NCBI GenBank assembly: GCA_009785505.1
Contig: WQWA01000007.1
Span: 1-62,784, forward strand
From: Bacteroidales bacterium
GTDB taxonomy: Bacteria; Bacteroidota; Bacteroidia; Bacteroidales; P3
Direction of reading: 5' to 3'
DNA length: 62,784 bases
This document shows, piece by piece, positions 49,636-58,974 of this stretch. Below the pieces are notes generated by a model. That model saw only the letters and a list, made by a program, of their open reading frames with translations, did no database searches and was not told the origin of the DNA. The translations under genes were made by a program, and so were the position numbers. Each line of letters begins with the position of its first letter. Position 1 is the first letter of the stretch.

Positions 49636-50832
49636 ATGAAAACAATCCAAGATCAAAACTTCAATAGCCAAAAAGTTCTTGTACGTTGCGATTTCAACGT
49701 ACCTTTATACAAAGAAACTCGTGAAATTACTGATGATACACGCATTCGTGAATCCCTTCCAACCATCAAAAAATTGTTAGCCGATGGTGCAAGCCTGATT
49801 TTAATGTCACACTTGGGACGCCCATCAGAAACCGGTTTTGAAGAAAAGTTTTCGCTCAAACCAGTTGCCGAGCATTTGAGCAAGTTACTTGGTATCAACG
49901 TGAAATTAGCCGAAGATATTTTTGAGACTAAAACTATCGAAAACGCAAAAAATCTCAAACCGGGCGAAGTTCTTCTTTTGGAAAATCTCCGTTTTTTACC
50001 GGGCGAACAAAAAGGCGATGCTGCTTTCGCGAAATACCTTGCGGACTTAGGCGATGCATATGTAAACGACGCATTCGGAACAGCACATCGTGCCCACGCA
50101 TCAACTGCGGTTATCGCACAATTTTTTCCGGACAAGAAATATTTCGGTTTTCTTTTGGCAAACGAAATCACAAATTTGGAAAAATTATTGAATCATGCTC
50201 AAAAACCGTTCACGGCAATCATAGGTGGTGCTAAGATTTCGAGTAAGATTGATATTTTGAAAAATCTTATTCCAAAAGTTGATAACATGATTATCGGCGG
50301 TGGTATGGCATACACGTTCATCAAGGCTATGGGCGGAGAAATCGGCAATTCTATTTGTGAAAATGACAAGCTTGATTTGGCAAAAGATATCATAAAAGAA
50401 ATGGATGCAAAAGGTGTAAAATACTACTTCCCAACCGATTCGGTTTGTGGCGAAAACTTTGATAATAATACCGAAATTAAGGTGTTTCCGTCAAACGCTA
50501 TTTCTGCAGGCTGGCAAGGCATGGATGCAGGCCCGGAATCGGTCAAAACCTTTGAAAAAATCATTTCAGAATCCAAAACTATTTTGTGGAACGGTCCGAT
50601 GGGTGTGTTTGAATTTTCAAGTTTCGGACACGGCACAACTGCTATCGCGAAAGCCGTTGCAACCGCTACAAAAAACGGTGCATTCTCCGCAATCGGCGGC
50701 GGCGACTCCGTTGCAGCAATCAACCAAAACAAATTAGCTGATCAAATGAGTTACATTTCGACCGGCGGCGGTGCAATGCTGGAATACCTTGAAGGCAAAA
50801 CTTTGCCGGGCATCGCTGCGATTTTGAATTAG
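49636..50832 (+). CDS. pgk: Phosphoglycerate kinase
   Basis: A 398-residue glycolytic kinase transferring phosphate from 1,3-bisphosphoglycerate to ADP. The N-domain substrate motif is VLVRCDFNVPL. SHLGRPSE, LLLENLRFLPGEQKGD, YVNDAFGTAHRAHAST and IIGGAKISSKIDIL follow. The C-domain nucleotide motifs are GPMGVFEF and SAIGGGDSVAAI. Length is normal. It is a single gene with its own promoter, and a palindromic repeat follows its stop directly. Confidence 0.97.
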   Translation: MKTIQDQNFNSQKVLVRCDFNVPLYKETREITDDTRIRESLPTIKKLLADGASLILMSHLGRPSETGFEEKFSLKPVAEHLSKLLGINVKLAEDIFETKTIENAKNLKPGEVLLLENLRFLPGEQKGDAAFAKYLADLGDAYVNDAFGTAHRAHASTAVIAQFFPDKKYFGFLLANEITNLEKLLNHAQKPFTAIIGGAKISSKIDILKNLIPKVDNMIIGGGMAYTFIKAMGGEIGNSICENDKLDLAKDIIKEMDAKGVKYYFPTDSVCGENFDNNTEIKVFPSNAISAGWQGMDAGPESVKTFEKIISESKTILWNGPMGVFEFSSFGHGTTAIAKAVATATKNGAFSAIGGGDSVAAINQNKLADQMSYISTGGGAMLEYLEGKTLPGIAAILN

Positions 50833-50866
50833 TTATCCCGAGCAAAGTCGAGGGGTCTCATTGCTA
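50832..50866. repeat. Single palindromic repeat arm after pgk
   Basis: GTTATCCCGAGCAAAGTCGA, then GGGGTCTCATTGCTA, resembles one arm of the 187-188-bp modules (TAGC end, CTCGACT core) and begins on the last base of the pgk stop codon. It may serve as part of the pgk 3' end. Confidence 0.65.
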
Positions 50867-50882
50867 AAATAAACAAATCAGT

Positions 50883-51776
50883 ATGAAAAAAAATGCAGCT
50901 ATTATCGGCTACGGAAACATCGGAAAATACGTGCTTGAGGCTATCTTAGCTTCTTCGGATTTTCAAGTTGCAGGAATTGTTCGTCGTGATGCGGCAAACA
51001 TTCCTGAAGGACTAAAAAATTACAGCGTTGTCGATCATATTTCCAAACTAAAAAATGTAGATGTTGCAATTATTTGCTCGCCTACACGTAACGTGGAAGA
51101 ACAAGCAAGAGCTATTTTGGCAATGGGAGTAAATACTGTTGACAGCTATGATATTCACGAAACTATTTGGGATTTGAAACAAACGCTCTCCCCTATCGCT
51201 GTGACGAATAGCGCGGTTGCTATTATCGCAGCCGGTTGGGATCCCGGAACAGACTCCGTTATTCGTACTATGATGGAAGCGATGGCTCCAAAAGGTATAA
51301 CTTACACAAATTTCGGACCGGGAATGAGCATGGGGCATAGCACAGCCGCAAAGACTATAAAAGGCGTTAGAAATGCTCTATCTATGACTATTCCACTTGG
51401 GACAGGCATTCATCGCAGAATGCTTTATATCGAACTGGAAGACGGTGCAAACTCTGAAAAAGTCGAACACTTATTGAAAAATGACGCTTATTTTGTGAAC
51501 GATGAAACGCATGTTGCTTTTGTAGATGATATTTCAAACTATCAAGACATGGGGCACGGTGTAAACATGGTACGCAAAGGCGTTTCCGGACGAACTCAAA
51601 ATCAAATTATGGAGTTCAATATGCGGATCGACAATCCTGCACTCACTGCCCAGGTGTTGCTTTCTGTGGCTCGTGCGAGTTTTAAACAACAGCCCGGGTG
51701 TTACACCATGATTGAAATTCCGGTGGTGGATTTGCTCGAAGGCGAGAAAGAATATTGGATCAAAAAATTAGTTTAA
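50883..51776 (+). CDS. ddh: meso-Diaminopimelate dehydrogenase
   Basis: A 297-residue NADPH-dependent enzyme that makes meso-DAP in one step from tetrahydrodipicolinate. The N-terminal Rossmann motif is IIGYGNIGKYVLEAILAS. AIICSPTRNVEEQA, GVNTVDSYDIHETIWDLK, AAGWDPGTDSVIRTMMEAMA and MSMGHSTAAKTIKGVRNALS are characteristic of Ddh. With DapA it supports the dehydrogenase variant for peptidoglycan cross-linker and lysine supply. The next gene starts 2 bases after its stop. Confidence 0.94.
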   Translation: MKKNAAIIGYGNIGKYVLEAILASSDFQVAGIVRRDAANIPEGLKNYSVVDHISKLKNVDVAIICSPTRNVEEQARAILAMGVNTVDSYDIHETIWDLKQTLSPIAVTNSAVAIIAAGWDPGTDSVIRTMMEAMAPKGITYTNFGPGMSMGHSTAAKTIKGVRNALSMTIPLGTGIHRRMLYIELEDGANSEKVEHLLKNDAYFVNDETHVAFVDDISNYQDMGHGVNMVRKGVSGRTQNQIMEFNMRIDNPALTAQVLLSVARASFKQQPGCYTMIEIPVVDLLEGEKEYWIKKLV

Positions 51777-51778
51777 GC

Positions 51779-52975
51779 ATGAAAAAATTTTTATTACTCG
51801 TTGCCCTGTTTTTCTTTGCATTCAAAGGTTTTGCTAGTGAGAGGCAATATGTTGTTGTACTGTCAATGGATGGCTTTCGTTGGGATTACAATCAAATAAT
51901 CGGTACGCCGAACCTGGATAAGATCGCTGAAAGAGGCGTAAGATCGAAAGGTCTGCAACCTGTTTTTCCAACGGGAACTTTTGCCAATCACTATTCTATG
52001 GCAACCGGACTTTTTCCCGACAATCACGGCATTATCGCAAATACATTTTTCAATGTAGAATTGCAAAAAGAATTTCGCCTCGCAAACCGTGAAGCCGTTG
52101 GAAATCCTAATTTTTACAGCGGAGAGCCCATTTGGAATACGGTGCAAAGATACGGTTTGAAGAGTGCAAGTTTCTTTTGGGTCGGTACGGAAGCCCCGAT
52201 TGGCGGGAAACAGCCGAATATCTGGAAAAATTTTAACAGCAGAATCCCTTTTCAGGAGCGTGTCGATAGCGTAATTTCTTGGCTCGAACGTCCTGAAGAA
52301 GATCGGCCACAACTCATCATGTTTTACTTTGAAGAGCCTGATCTTGCAGCACATAACTTCCACCCTGTTTATTCGGAAGAAGTGCATCGCATGGTCAAAT
52401 TTTGCGACAGTTTGGTCGGCGTTCTTGACCGTAGATTGCAAGCCTTGCCGTTTGCTGAGAACATCAGTTTGATTATTGTTTCCGATCACGGTATGACGCC
52501 GACAGGTATTGACCGAATGGTTTTTTTGTATAATTATCTTGATACATCTTGGATTCAATATCACAATAGATCTTCGCCAATGAAACTGCTGACGGTTTAT
52601 CCAGAAAAATTGGATTCCGCTTTATTAGCGTTGCAAAACGTCCCTCACATCAACGCATGGCGACCCGAAGATATTCCAAAACATCTGAATTTTGGTACAA
52701 ATCCGAACATCGGCAATTTAGTTATTTTAGCCGATAGTGCGTGGAGTATTTCGATGCAGCCACTTGAAACTTGGCGAGTCGGCGATCATGGTTTCGATAA
52801 TTCAAATCGGGATATGTTCGGAATTTTTTACGCTCGTGGGCCGAAATTCCACAAAAACAAGATCGTTCCGGAGTTTCTAAATATCCAGCTTCACAATATT
52901 ATTGCACATTTGCTTAGCATCAGACCTGCACAGAATGATGCGAGGTTAGAGGAAGTTTACTTTTTGTTTAGGTAG
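51779..52975 (+). CDS. Secreted nucleotide pyrophosphatase/phosphodiesterase (NPP) family protein
   Basis: A 398-residue alkaline-phosphatase-superfamily enzyme. The signal peptide MKKFLLLVALFFFAFKGFAS precedes VVVLSMDGFRWDY (metal Asp). The Thr nucleophile lies in PVFPTGTFANHYSMATGLFP, as in NPPs (TFPNxYxxxTGLxPxxHGI). Further metal ligands are EEPDLAAHNFHPV (Asp, His), IVSDHGMTP (Asp, His) and GDHGFDN (His). It should hydrolyse nucleotide or phosphodiester substrates in the periplasm. The frame opens at 51755; the ATG at 51779 starts the signal peptide. Confidence 0.92.
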   Translation: MKKFLLLVALFFFAFKGFASERQYVVVLSMDGFRWDYNQIIGTPNLDKIAERGVRSKGLQPVFPTGTFANHYSMATGLFPDNHGIIANTFFNVELQKEFRLANREAVGNPNFYSGEPIWNTVQRYGLKSASFFWVGTEAPIGGKQPNIWKNFNSRIPFQERVDSVISWLERPEEDRPQLIMFYFEEPDLAAHNFHPVYSEEVHRMVKFCDSLVGVLDRRLQALPFAENISLIIVSDHGMTPTGIDRMVFLYNYLDTSWIQYHNRSSPMKLLTVYPEKLDSALLALQNVPHINAWRPEDIPKHLNFGTNPNIGNLVILADSAWSISMQPLETWRVGDHGFDNSNRDMFGIFYARGPKFHKNKIVPEFLNIQLHNIIAHLLSIRPAQNDARLEEVYFLFR

Positions 52976-52986
52976 CTTTCAGTGAT

Positions 52987-53952
52987 ATGAACATTCATGA
53001 AACCTATATGCGACGCTGTTTTCAAGTGGCTGAAAATGGTTTGGGACAAGTTGCTCCCAATCCGTTGGTGGGTTGTGTGATTGTGTACGATGGAAAGATC
53101 ATTTCGGAAGGGTTTCATCAAAAATACGGCGAGAATCACGCTGAACGCAACGCAATTCTACGTGTAAAAAATGAAAATTTATTGAAAAATTCGACGTTGT
53201 ATGTGAATTTAGAGCCGTGTTCGCATTTCGGGAAAACCCCGCCCTGTGCAGATTTGATTATAGAAAAAAATATCCCAAAAGTTGTTATCTCAAATTTAGA
53301 TTCCAATCCGGAAGTTGCAGGAAAAGGTATCGAACGCTTGCGAAACGCAGGAGTAGAAGTTATCACAGGTGTTTTAGAGGATGGTGGATGCTTTTTAAAT
53401 CGCCGTTTCTTCACTTATATCGAAAAAAAACGTCCATACATTATTTTGAAATGGGCAGAAAGCCTGGACGGATTTATCTACAACGAGACCCGGCCTTGGA
53501 TTACCAACGAAGCCATGCGAAATCTTGTCCACAAGTGGCGTAGCGAAGAGTCGGCAATTATGGTTGGTACAAATACCGTTTTGATAGACAACCCAAAACT
53601 CAATGTTAGAGCCTATTCTGGAAAAAATCCATTGAGAGTAACCATTGATGAAAATCATAAATTGCCGAAAAATCTGCATTTTCTCGATAATTCGCAATCT
53701 ACGAAAATTTACGAAACAGCAGATATCTCCGAAATTTTAAGCGATTTACATTCACAAAAAATACAATCTGTAATTGTAGAAGGCGGGGTAAAATTACTGC
53801 AAAGTTTTATCGAGAAAAATCTTTGGGACGAAGCACGTATTTTAACCGGAAACAAGCAGCTTTTCAGTGGGTTGAAAGCCCCAAAAGTTCAAGGGAAAGA
53901 GATTTTTTCAACAGAAGTTGAAGGCGACAACGTACGAATTATTGAAAAATAA
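52987..53952 (+). CDS. ribD: Bifunctional riboflavin deaminase/reductase RibD
   Basis: A 321-residue enzyme for two riboflavin steps. The N-terminal deaminase has NHAERNAIL (His51, Glu53) and EPCSHFGKTPPC (Cys78, Cys87) holding zinc. The C-terminal reductase follows with PYIILKWAESLDGFI, MVGTNTVLIDNPKLNVR and SVIVEGGVKLLQSFI. Length is slightly short but complete. It follows the NPP gene by 11 bases. No other rib genes are nearby. Confidence 0.95.
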   Translation: MNIHETYMRRCFQVAENGLGQVAPNPLVGCVIVYDGKIISEGFHQKYGENHAERNAILRVKNENLLKNSTLYVNLEPCSHFGKTPPCADLIIEKNIPKVVISNLDSNPEVAGKGIERLRNAGVEVITGVLEDGGCFLNRRFFTYIEKKRPYIILKWAESLDGFIYNETRPWITNEAMRNLVHKWRSEESAIMVGTNTVLIDNPKLNVRAYSGKNPLRVTIDENHKLPKNLHFLDNSQSTKIYETADISEILSDLHSQKIQSVIVEGGVKLLQSFIEKNLWDEARILTGNKQLFSGLKAPKVQGKEIFSTEVEGDNVRIIEK

Positions 53953-53974
53953 TCAAAATTTGCGTTTTTTTTCG

Positions 53975-53982
53975 TATCTTTG
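53975..53982 (+). promoter_or_regulatory. -7 promoter box of porD
   Basis: TATCTTTG 22 nt before the porD ATG at 54005. Confidence 0.65.
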
Positions 53983-54004
53983 CAAAACGTATACTTGTCG
54001 ACTT

Positions 54005-54919
54005 ATGAGAACTATTAAAATAATCGTTTTTTTGCTTTGTTTGCTCCGTTTTGGGTATGGATATACTCAAGAATTGAATATGGTGGTACAGGTCAATGCC
54101 GCTCAAGTTCAAACTTCCGAGCGACGAATTTTTGAAACGCTTCAATCGGCGATTTTCGAATTTATGAACGGTAGACGCTGGACAAACTTTAATTTCTCCC
54201 CTATTGAACGAATTGAGGGTAATCTTACACTTATAATTCAACATCACAACCTGCAGACTAATGAAATTTCCGGAACATTGAGTATTCAAGTTAGAAGGCC
54301 CGTCTGGAATTCAACTTATAATTCTGTTTTATTGAATTTTATTGATAGAGACATCATATTTCAATACACCGAGGGTGATCCGCTGCTGTTTGCAGATGGT
54401 GCTATTCACGGCAATCTCACTGCAATATTAGCGTTTTATGCAAATATTGCGATCGGATTGAGTTTTAGCTCGTTCGGAAGAGATGCCGGCATGCAGTTTT
54501 TCGATAGAGCCATGGATATCGTTATGCGTTGTCAAGACCTTCCTGCCGCGGAAGCCATGGGCTGGAGATCCAGTTCAAGGAATACGGCAAATCGCTTCTG
54601 GCTGGCTGAAAACTTTACCAACGGCAACCTTCGCGAAATCCACGACATCTATTTTATTTATCACCGAAGAGGAATGGATCAGATGTATCAAAACCAAAGT
54701 GTCGCTCGACAAGGGATCCTCCAAAGTTTGGAAGCTTTGCAAAGGGTAAACCGAATAAGGCCAAATCTACTTTTTAAGCAGATATTTTTTGATGCCAAAT
54801 CCGACGAAATTGTCAATATTTTCAGAGCGGCAACTCTTGACGAGAAAAACAGGTTGATTGCGCTTGTCAGACAACTTGATCCGGCAAATCTTAACAAATA
54901 TCAGTCGATTTTTGGTTGA
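54005..54919 (+). CDS. porD: Type IX secretion system protein PorD (DUF4835)
   Basis: A 304-residue periplasmic protein with a signal peptide (MRTIKIIVFLLCLLRFGYGY). Conserved PorD/DUF4835 segments are TQELNMVVQVNAAQVQTSER, FETLQSAIFEFMNGRRWTN, FADGAIHGNLTAILAFYANI, AIGLSFSSFGRDAG and NRFWLAENFTNGNLREIHDI. PorD is an accessory T9SS component in Porphyromonas and relatives, so this suggests a T9SS in the cell. The ATG at 54005 lies 22 bases past a TATCTTTG box. Its stop overlaps the recN ATG (TGATG). Confidence 0.85.
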   Translation: MRTIKIIVFLLCLLRFGYGYTQELNMVVQVNAAQVQTSERRIFETLQSAIFEFMNGRRWTNFNFSPIERIEGNLTLIIQHHNLQTNEISGTLSIQVRRPVWNSTYNSVLLNFIDRDIIFQYTEGDPLLFADGAIHGNLTAILAFYANIAIGLSFSSFGRDAGMQFFDRAMDIVMRCQDLPAAEAMGWRSSSRNTANRFWLAENFTNGNLREIHDIYFIYHRRGMDQMYQNQSVARQGILQSLEALQRVNRIRPNLLFKQIFFDAKSDEIVNIFRAATLDEKNRLIALVRQLDPANLNKYQSIFG

Positions 54920-56583
54920 TGTTAAAGCATCTCGACATACAAAATTATGCTTTAATTAGAAGTCTTTCGATAGATTTCGATAGTGGTTTTTCTGTGATTA
55001 CGGGAGAAACCGGTGCGGGAAAATCTATCCTGCTGGGAGCATTGTCGCTGATTCTAGGACAACGGGCCGATACGCAAACCTTGATGGATAAAGAAAAAAA
55101 ATGTGTAATTGAGGGAACCTTCGATATCACAAATTTGGATTTGAAATCTATTTTTGATGAAGAAGATCTGGATTATGAAAACACCTTGATTTTGCGTCGA
55201 GAAATTGCTGTAAACGGTAAATCACGTGCGTTTGTAAATGACACGCCTGTGAACCTGAATGTACTGAAAACACTCGGTGAGCGTTTGGTAGATATTCATT
55301 CGCAACACGAAACTTTGACCCTGAACGAGTCTAATTTTCGATTGAATTTGGTCGATGCTTTATTTGAGAAAACTGAACTTTTGAGCGATTATCGCAATAC
55401 TTACCAAGAATACAAAAAAAAATCCGAGGAACTCAAACATTTGACTGACGCAGATAACAGCTTGAAGGCCGACCAAGATTATTTCCAGTTTTTGTTTACC
55501 GAGTTGGAAGAACTACGCTTGGTTGAGGGTGAACAGGAGACTATGGAGCAAGATCTGGTCATCATGAATCATGCGGAAGAGATCAAACATACGCTTTTAC
55601 AATCGTCGGAAACACTGACTGGAAGTGATGAAAACGTGCTGTCGGCATTACAGGTCTCAGATGTGAATCTGAAGAAAATAGCAAAAATTTCACCGAATTT
55701 GGAAGAAGTTTCCAATCGGCTTCACTCAACAATTGTGGAACTCAAAGATATTGACAGCGAACTAAATTCAATTTCGAATACAGTGCATTTTGATCCTGAA
55801 AAACAGGCCCTTTGGACAGAACGTTTGGATAAAATTTATCGTCTACAAACTAAACATCAGGTTAAAACGATTGCTGAATTGCTCGTAATTCAAAGCGAAT
55901 TATCATCCAAGCTGCTTGATATTTCTACTTATTCCGAAAGGATTGAAAAATTACAATCGCAATTAAACGAATTGATTGAAAATCTAGCCCAAAAAGCCGA
56001 AAGTCTCACACTTGCACGAAAAAAATCGGCTCAGCATATCGAAAAACAGATGCAACAGACTTTGCCGCACTTGGGCATGAAAGACTCGCGTTTGGAATTG
56101 CAGTTTTTGCAAACACCTGGTTTTACTGAGTTCGGTTGCGATCACATCAAATTCATGTTTAGTGCAAATCTGGGCTCTGAATTGCGAGAACTCGCAAAGG
56201 CAGCATCCGGTGGAGAGTTGTCGAGATTGATGTTGGCAATAAAATCCGTCATCAATCAACAAAATATCTTGCCAACGATTATTTTCGACGAAATAGACAC
56301 CGGCGTTTCAGGTGATATTGCAGGAAAAGTTGCGAAAATCATGCAGCAAATGTCGATATCTATGCAGGTGATTGCTATCACGCATCTTCCGCAAATGGCG
56401 GCAAAAGCACGAACGCATTACCGCGTGTACAAACGTTCGGATAACCAACAAACGATTTCCGAAATAAAACAGCTCAACAGCGACGAACATATTCACGCCA
56501 TCGCTTCGATGATCAGCAACGAAATCGTTACAGATTCTGCAATTTCAGCGGCGAAGGAGCTTATTAACGACTTTCAGAATTAA
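54919..56583 (+). CDS. recN: DNA repair protein RecN
   Basis: A 554-residue SMC-like ATPase for double-strand break repair. Walker A is GETGAGKSILLGALSLILGQ. Coiled coils follow from about residue 155 to 370. The ABC signature AASGGELSRLMLAIKSV and Walker B TIIFDEIDTGVSGDIAGKV are present, followed by VIAITHLPQMAAKA. Length is typical. The start is taken at the ATG at 54919 (MLKHLDIQNY), overlapping the porD stop; a TTG at 54916 is in frame but less likely. Confidence 0.95.
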   Translation: MLKHLDIQNYALIRSLSIDFDSGFSVITGETGAGKSILLGALSLILGQRADTQTLMDKEKKCVIEGTFDITNLDLKSIFDEEDLDYENTLILRREIAVNGKSRAFVNDTPVNLNVLKTLGERLVDIHSQHETLTLNESNFRLNLVDALFEKTELLSDYRNTYQEYKKKSEELKHLTDADNSLKADQDYFQFLFTELEELRLVEGEQETMEQDLVIMNHAEEIKHTLLQSSETLTGSDENVLSALQVSDVNLKKIAKISPNLEEVSNRLHSTIVELKDIDSELNSISNTVHFDPEKQALWTERLDKIYRLQTKHQVKTIAELLVIQSELSSKLLDISTYSERIEKLQSQLNELIENLAQKAESLTLARKKSAQHIEKQMQQTLPHLGMKDSRLELQFLQTPGFTEFGCDHIKFMFSANLGSELRELAKAASGGELSRLMLAIKSVINQQNILPTIIFDEIDTGVSGDIAGKVAKIMQQMSISMQVIAITHLPQMAAKARTHYRVYKRSDNQQTISEIKQLNSDEHIHAIASMISNEIVTDSAISAAKELINDFQN

Positions 56584-56585
56584 CT

Positions 56586-57983
56586 ATGCATACAGACGAA
56601 TTATACGACAGCGAATTTAAGGAACTCATCAAACGCTTCGAAAACAATATAAACGAAAACGCGGGATATTTCTTCGATACGGAAGATTTGATAGACATCA
56701 TCGATCATTATTTCAATGAAGGCGATGCTGAAATGGCTCGAAAAGCATTGGATGTTGGATTGGCTTTTAGTCCCGAAAACACTGAGCTAAAACTTCGTGA
56801 AGCCCAATGGTTGGCTGCAGAGAACGACATTGACAAAGCCTTAGATTTGTTGGAAAAGTTGGAAGCAATTGAACCCAACAATCCTGAAATCTTCTTTACC
56901 AAAGGAACGGTTTACAGTGTTCAAAACAAGAGTGAACAGGCTATCAACGAATACAGCAAAGCGATGATGGTAGATACTGAAGATTTGGAAGATATTTACA
57001 TGAATATCGCTTTCGAATATGAAAATCTCGGTAATTTCGATAAAGCCATTGAATTCATGAAAAAAGTGCTCGAAATCAACCCTGTTCATGATTATGTGCC
57101 GGCTGATTTGAGTCTGTTTTTCGATTTGGCAAATCGTAGCGAAGAAGGTATTGAGTATCTAAAAAACATGATCGACAGCGAACCGTTTGCTAAAGGTTTG
57201 TGGCTCGGATTAGGTATGATGTATCGTTCGAAAGGGCAAACTGACGAGGCTTTGAACTGTTTTGATTATGTGCTTGCCATTGATGAAAGCGACTTGAACG
57301 GTTGGTTTCACAAAGCTACAACGTATTTGCTAGCTAAAAAATATGCCGCAGCATTGACTTGTTATCAACGGATTTTAGATGTTGCACCCGAGGAAGCAGC
57401 AACGTTGTTCAATATGGCAGAATGCTACGAGCGCATGAAAGAGCACAAAAGTGCACAGGACTATCTTCGTAAAGTATTGAAATTAGAACCGGATTCGTCG
57501 CAAGCCACAATCGCATTAACGATGAGTTTTTACAACCAAGGCGAGAAAAACAAAGCATATTCTGTTTTGGAAGAAGCCATAAAAAGAAACCCCGATACTG
57601 CGGAATTTCATGCGGCATTAGGCGAATTATATTGTGAAAACAAGGATTTTGAAAAAGGACTGCCCCACGTTTTTCGTGCTGTAGAAATTACAAAAGATCA
57701 ACCGGAATTTATCGCAACTGTTTGCTATGCTATGGTAGACGCAGGTTTGCAAAATGAAGCTCTCAATTTTATCGAAAGTAAAATGGTACAGAACGAAAAT
57801 TATCCGAGATTGATTTTAATTCGAGGTATCATTAATCTTAAAACCAACCGAAAAGAAGCCGCATTGAACGACTTGATGGTTGCTTTTTTGATAGATCCAA
57901 GCAATGTCTCGTGGTTCAAAGATTATCATCCGGAAATGCTTGAATATCCTGAAATTCATCAAATTTTACAAACCCTAAATTAA
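56586..57983 (+). CDS. TPR-repeat protein
   Basis: A 465-residue soluble protein with about ten tetratricopeptide repeats from residue 30 to the end (for example ALDVGLAFSPENTELKLREA, YMNIAFEYENLGNFDKAIEF, ATLFNMAECYERMKEHKSAQ). There is no signal peptide or membrane span. TPR proteins act as interaction scaffolds; the partner is unknown. It starts 2 bases after recN and is followed after 12 bases by the DUF368 gene, so porD-recN-TPR-DUF368 is probably one unit. Confidence 0.87.
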   Translation: MHTDELYDSEFKELIKRFENNINENAGYFFDTEDLIDIIDHYFNEGDAEMARKALDVGLAFSPENTELKLREAQWLAAENDIDKALDLLEKLEAIEPNNPEIFFTKGTVYSVQNKSEQAINEYSKAMMVDTEDLEDIYMNIAFEYENLGNFDKAIEFMKKVLEINPVHDYVPADLSLFFDLANRSEEGIEYLKNMIDSEPFAKGLWLGLGMMYRSKGQTDEALNCFDYVLAIDESDLNGWFHKATTYLLAKKYAAALTCYQRILDVAPEEAATLFNMAECYERMKEHKSAQDYLRKVLKLEPDSSQATIALTMSFYNQGEKNKAYSVLEEAIKRNPDTAEFHAALGELYCENKDFEKGLPHVFRAVEITKDQPEFIATVCYAMVDAGLQNEALNFIESKMVQNENYPRLILIRGIINLKTNRKEAALNDLMVAFLIDPSNVSWFKDYHPEMLEYPEIHQILQTLN

Positions 57984-57995
57984 TACATTTTTCCT

Positions 57996-58958
57996 ATGAA
58001 GCGTTCACTTTTAGATTACGCAACCCTCGGCTTGAAAGGCATGGCTATTGGTGCTGTTGAATTTTTACCCGGTATATCCGGAGGAACGATCGCCTTTGTA
58101 GTCGGTATTTATTACGAATTATTGAGCACAATTAAAGGTGCAATTCCGGCATTCAAACAACTATTCGGAAAAAAAACATTTAAACAACGTATTACGGACT
58201 TTTGGACAGCATTTAACGGAAATTTTGTTGTCGTTTTAATACTGGGGATGATAATAGCCATCGCGGCTACAGTCAGCCTTGTGAGGTATGTGCTGGCAAA
58301 CTACCCTATCCCCTTTCACGCCTTTGTTTTCGGATTGATTGTTGCATCGGTAGTTTTGGTGTATAAAAAAGTTTCCAAATGGACGCCAATTTGCTACGTA
58401 TTGGGCGTTATTGGTATTGTCTTGGCTGTAACACTGTTCCCAATTTCGTCTGTTGGAAGTAACGTTATCGTTCCGGTATGGTATTTCTTTATTGCTTCTA
58501 TTATTGCCTCTTGTGCATTTATTCTTCCCGGCACTTCCGGCACATTTGTTATGGTGTTGATGGGTTCTTATTACACGTTTGTAAAGGCTATAGATGAATT
58601 GAATTTTGCTTATATCGGCGCATTTGTTTTAGGATGTTTGACCGGATTGATTGCATTTTCAAATTTTTTATCGTGGTTGTTGAAAAGATGGCACGATTGG
58701 ACTGTGGCTTTGCTAACCGGAGTTATCGTTGGCTCGTTAAGAGTTATTTGGCCTTGGAAAGAAACCGTGTCCGAGCAAACAGGAATGTTTGTTTTTGATG
58801 CAACCGGTATACCTTGGCCTGAAACGATTTATCGCACCGTAGGAAACGCCCGTCCGGATAGTATGGTTGTGGAGTCGGCAATCGCCTGTGCAGTCGGTAT
58901 TGGTATTGTGCTCGGTATTGAGTTTGTCGCGAAAGCGGTTTCCAAGAAAACGTCTTAA
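57996..58958 (+). CDS. DUF368 membrane protein
   Basis: A 320-residue polytopic membrane protein of the DUF368 family. The signature is GMAIGAVEFLPGISGGTIAF, then VVGIYYELLSTI, with an inverted-repeat-like second copy SCAFILPGTSGTFVMVLMGS. About eight to nine spans are visible. DUF368 proteins have been linked to polyprenyl-phosphate transport across the membrane (PopT/UptA-related work), so lipid-carrier recycling is a possible role. A repeat module starts 16 bases after its stop. Confidence 0.88.
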   Translation: MKRSLLDYATLGLKGMAIGAVEFLPGISGGTIAFVVGIYYELLSTIKGAIPAFKQLFGKKTFKQRITDFWTAFNGNFVVVLILGMIIAIAATVSLVRYVLANYPIPFHAFVFGLIVASVVLVYKKVSKWTPICYVLGVIGIVLAVTLFPISSVGSNVIVPVWYFFIASIIASCAFILPGTSGTFVMVLMGSYYTFVKAIDELNFAYIGAFVLGCLTGLIAFSNFLSWLLKRWHDWTVALLTGVIVGSLRVIWPWKETVSEQTGMFVFDATGIPWPETIYRTVGNARPDSMVVESAIACAVGIGIVLGIEFVAKAVSKKTS

Positions 58959-58974
58959 AAATTGTTAAAACCCA

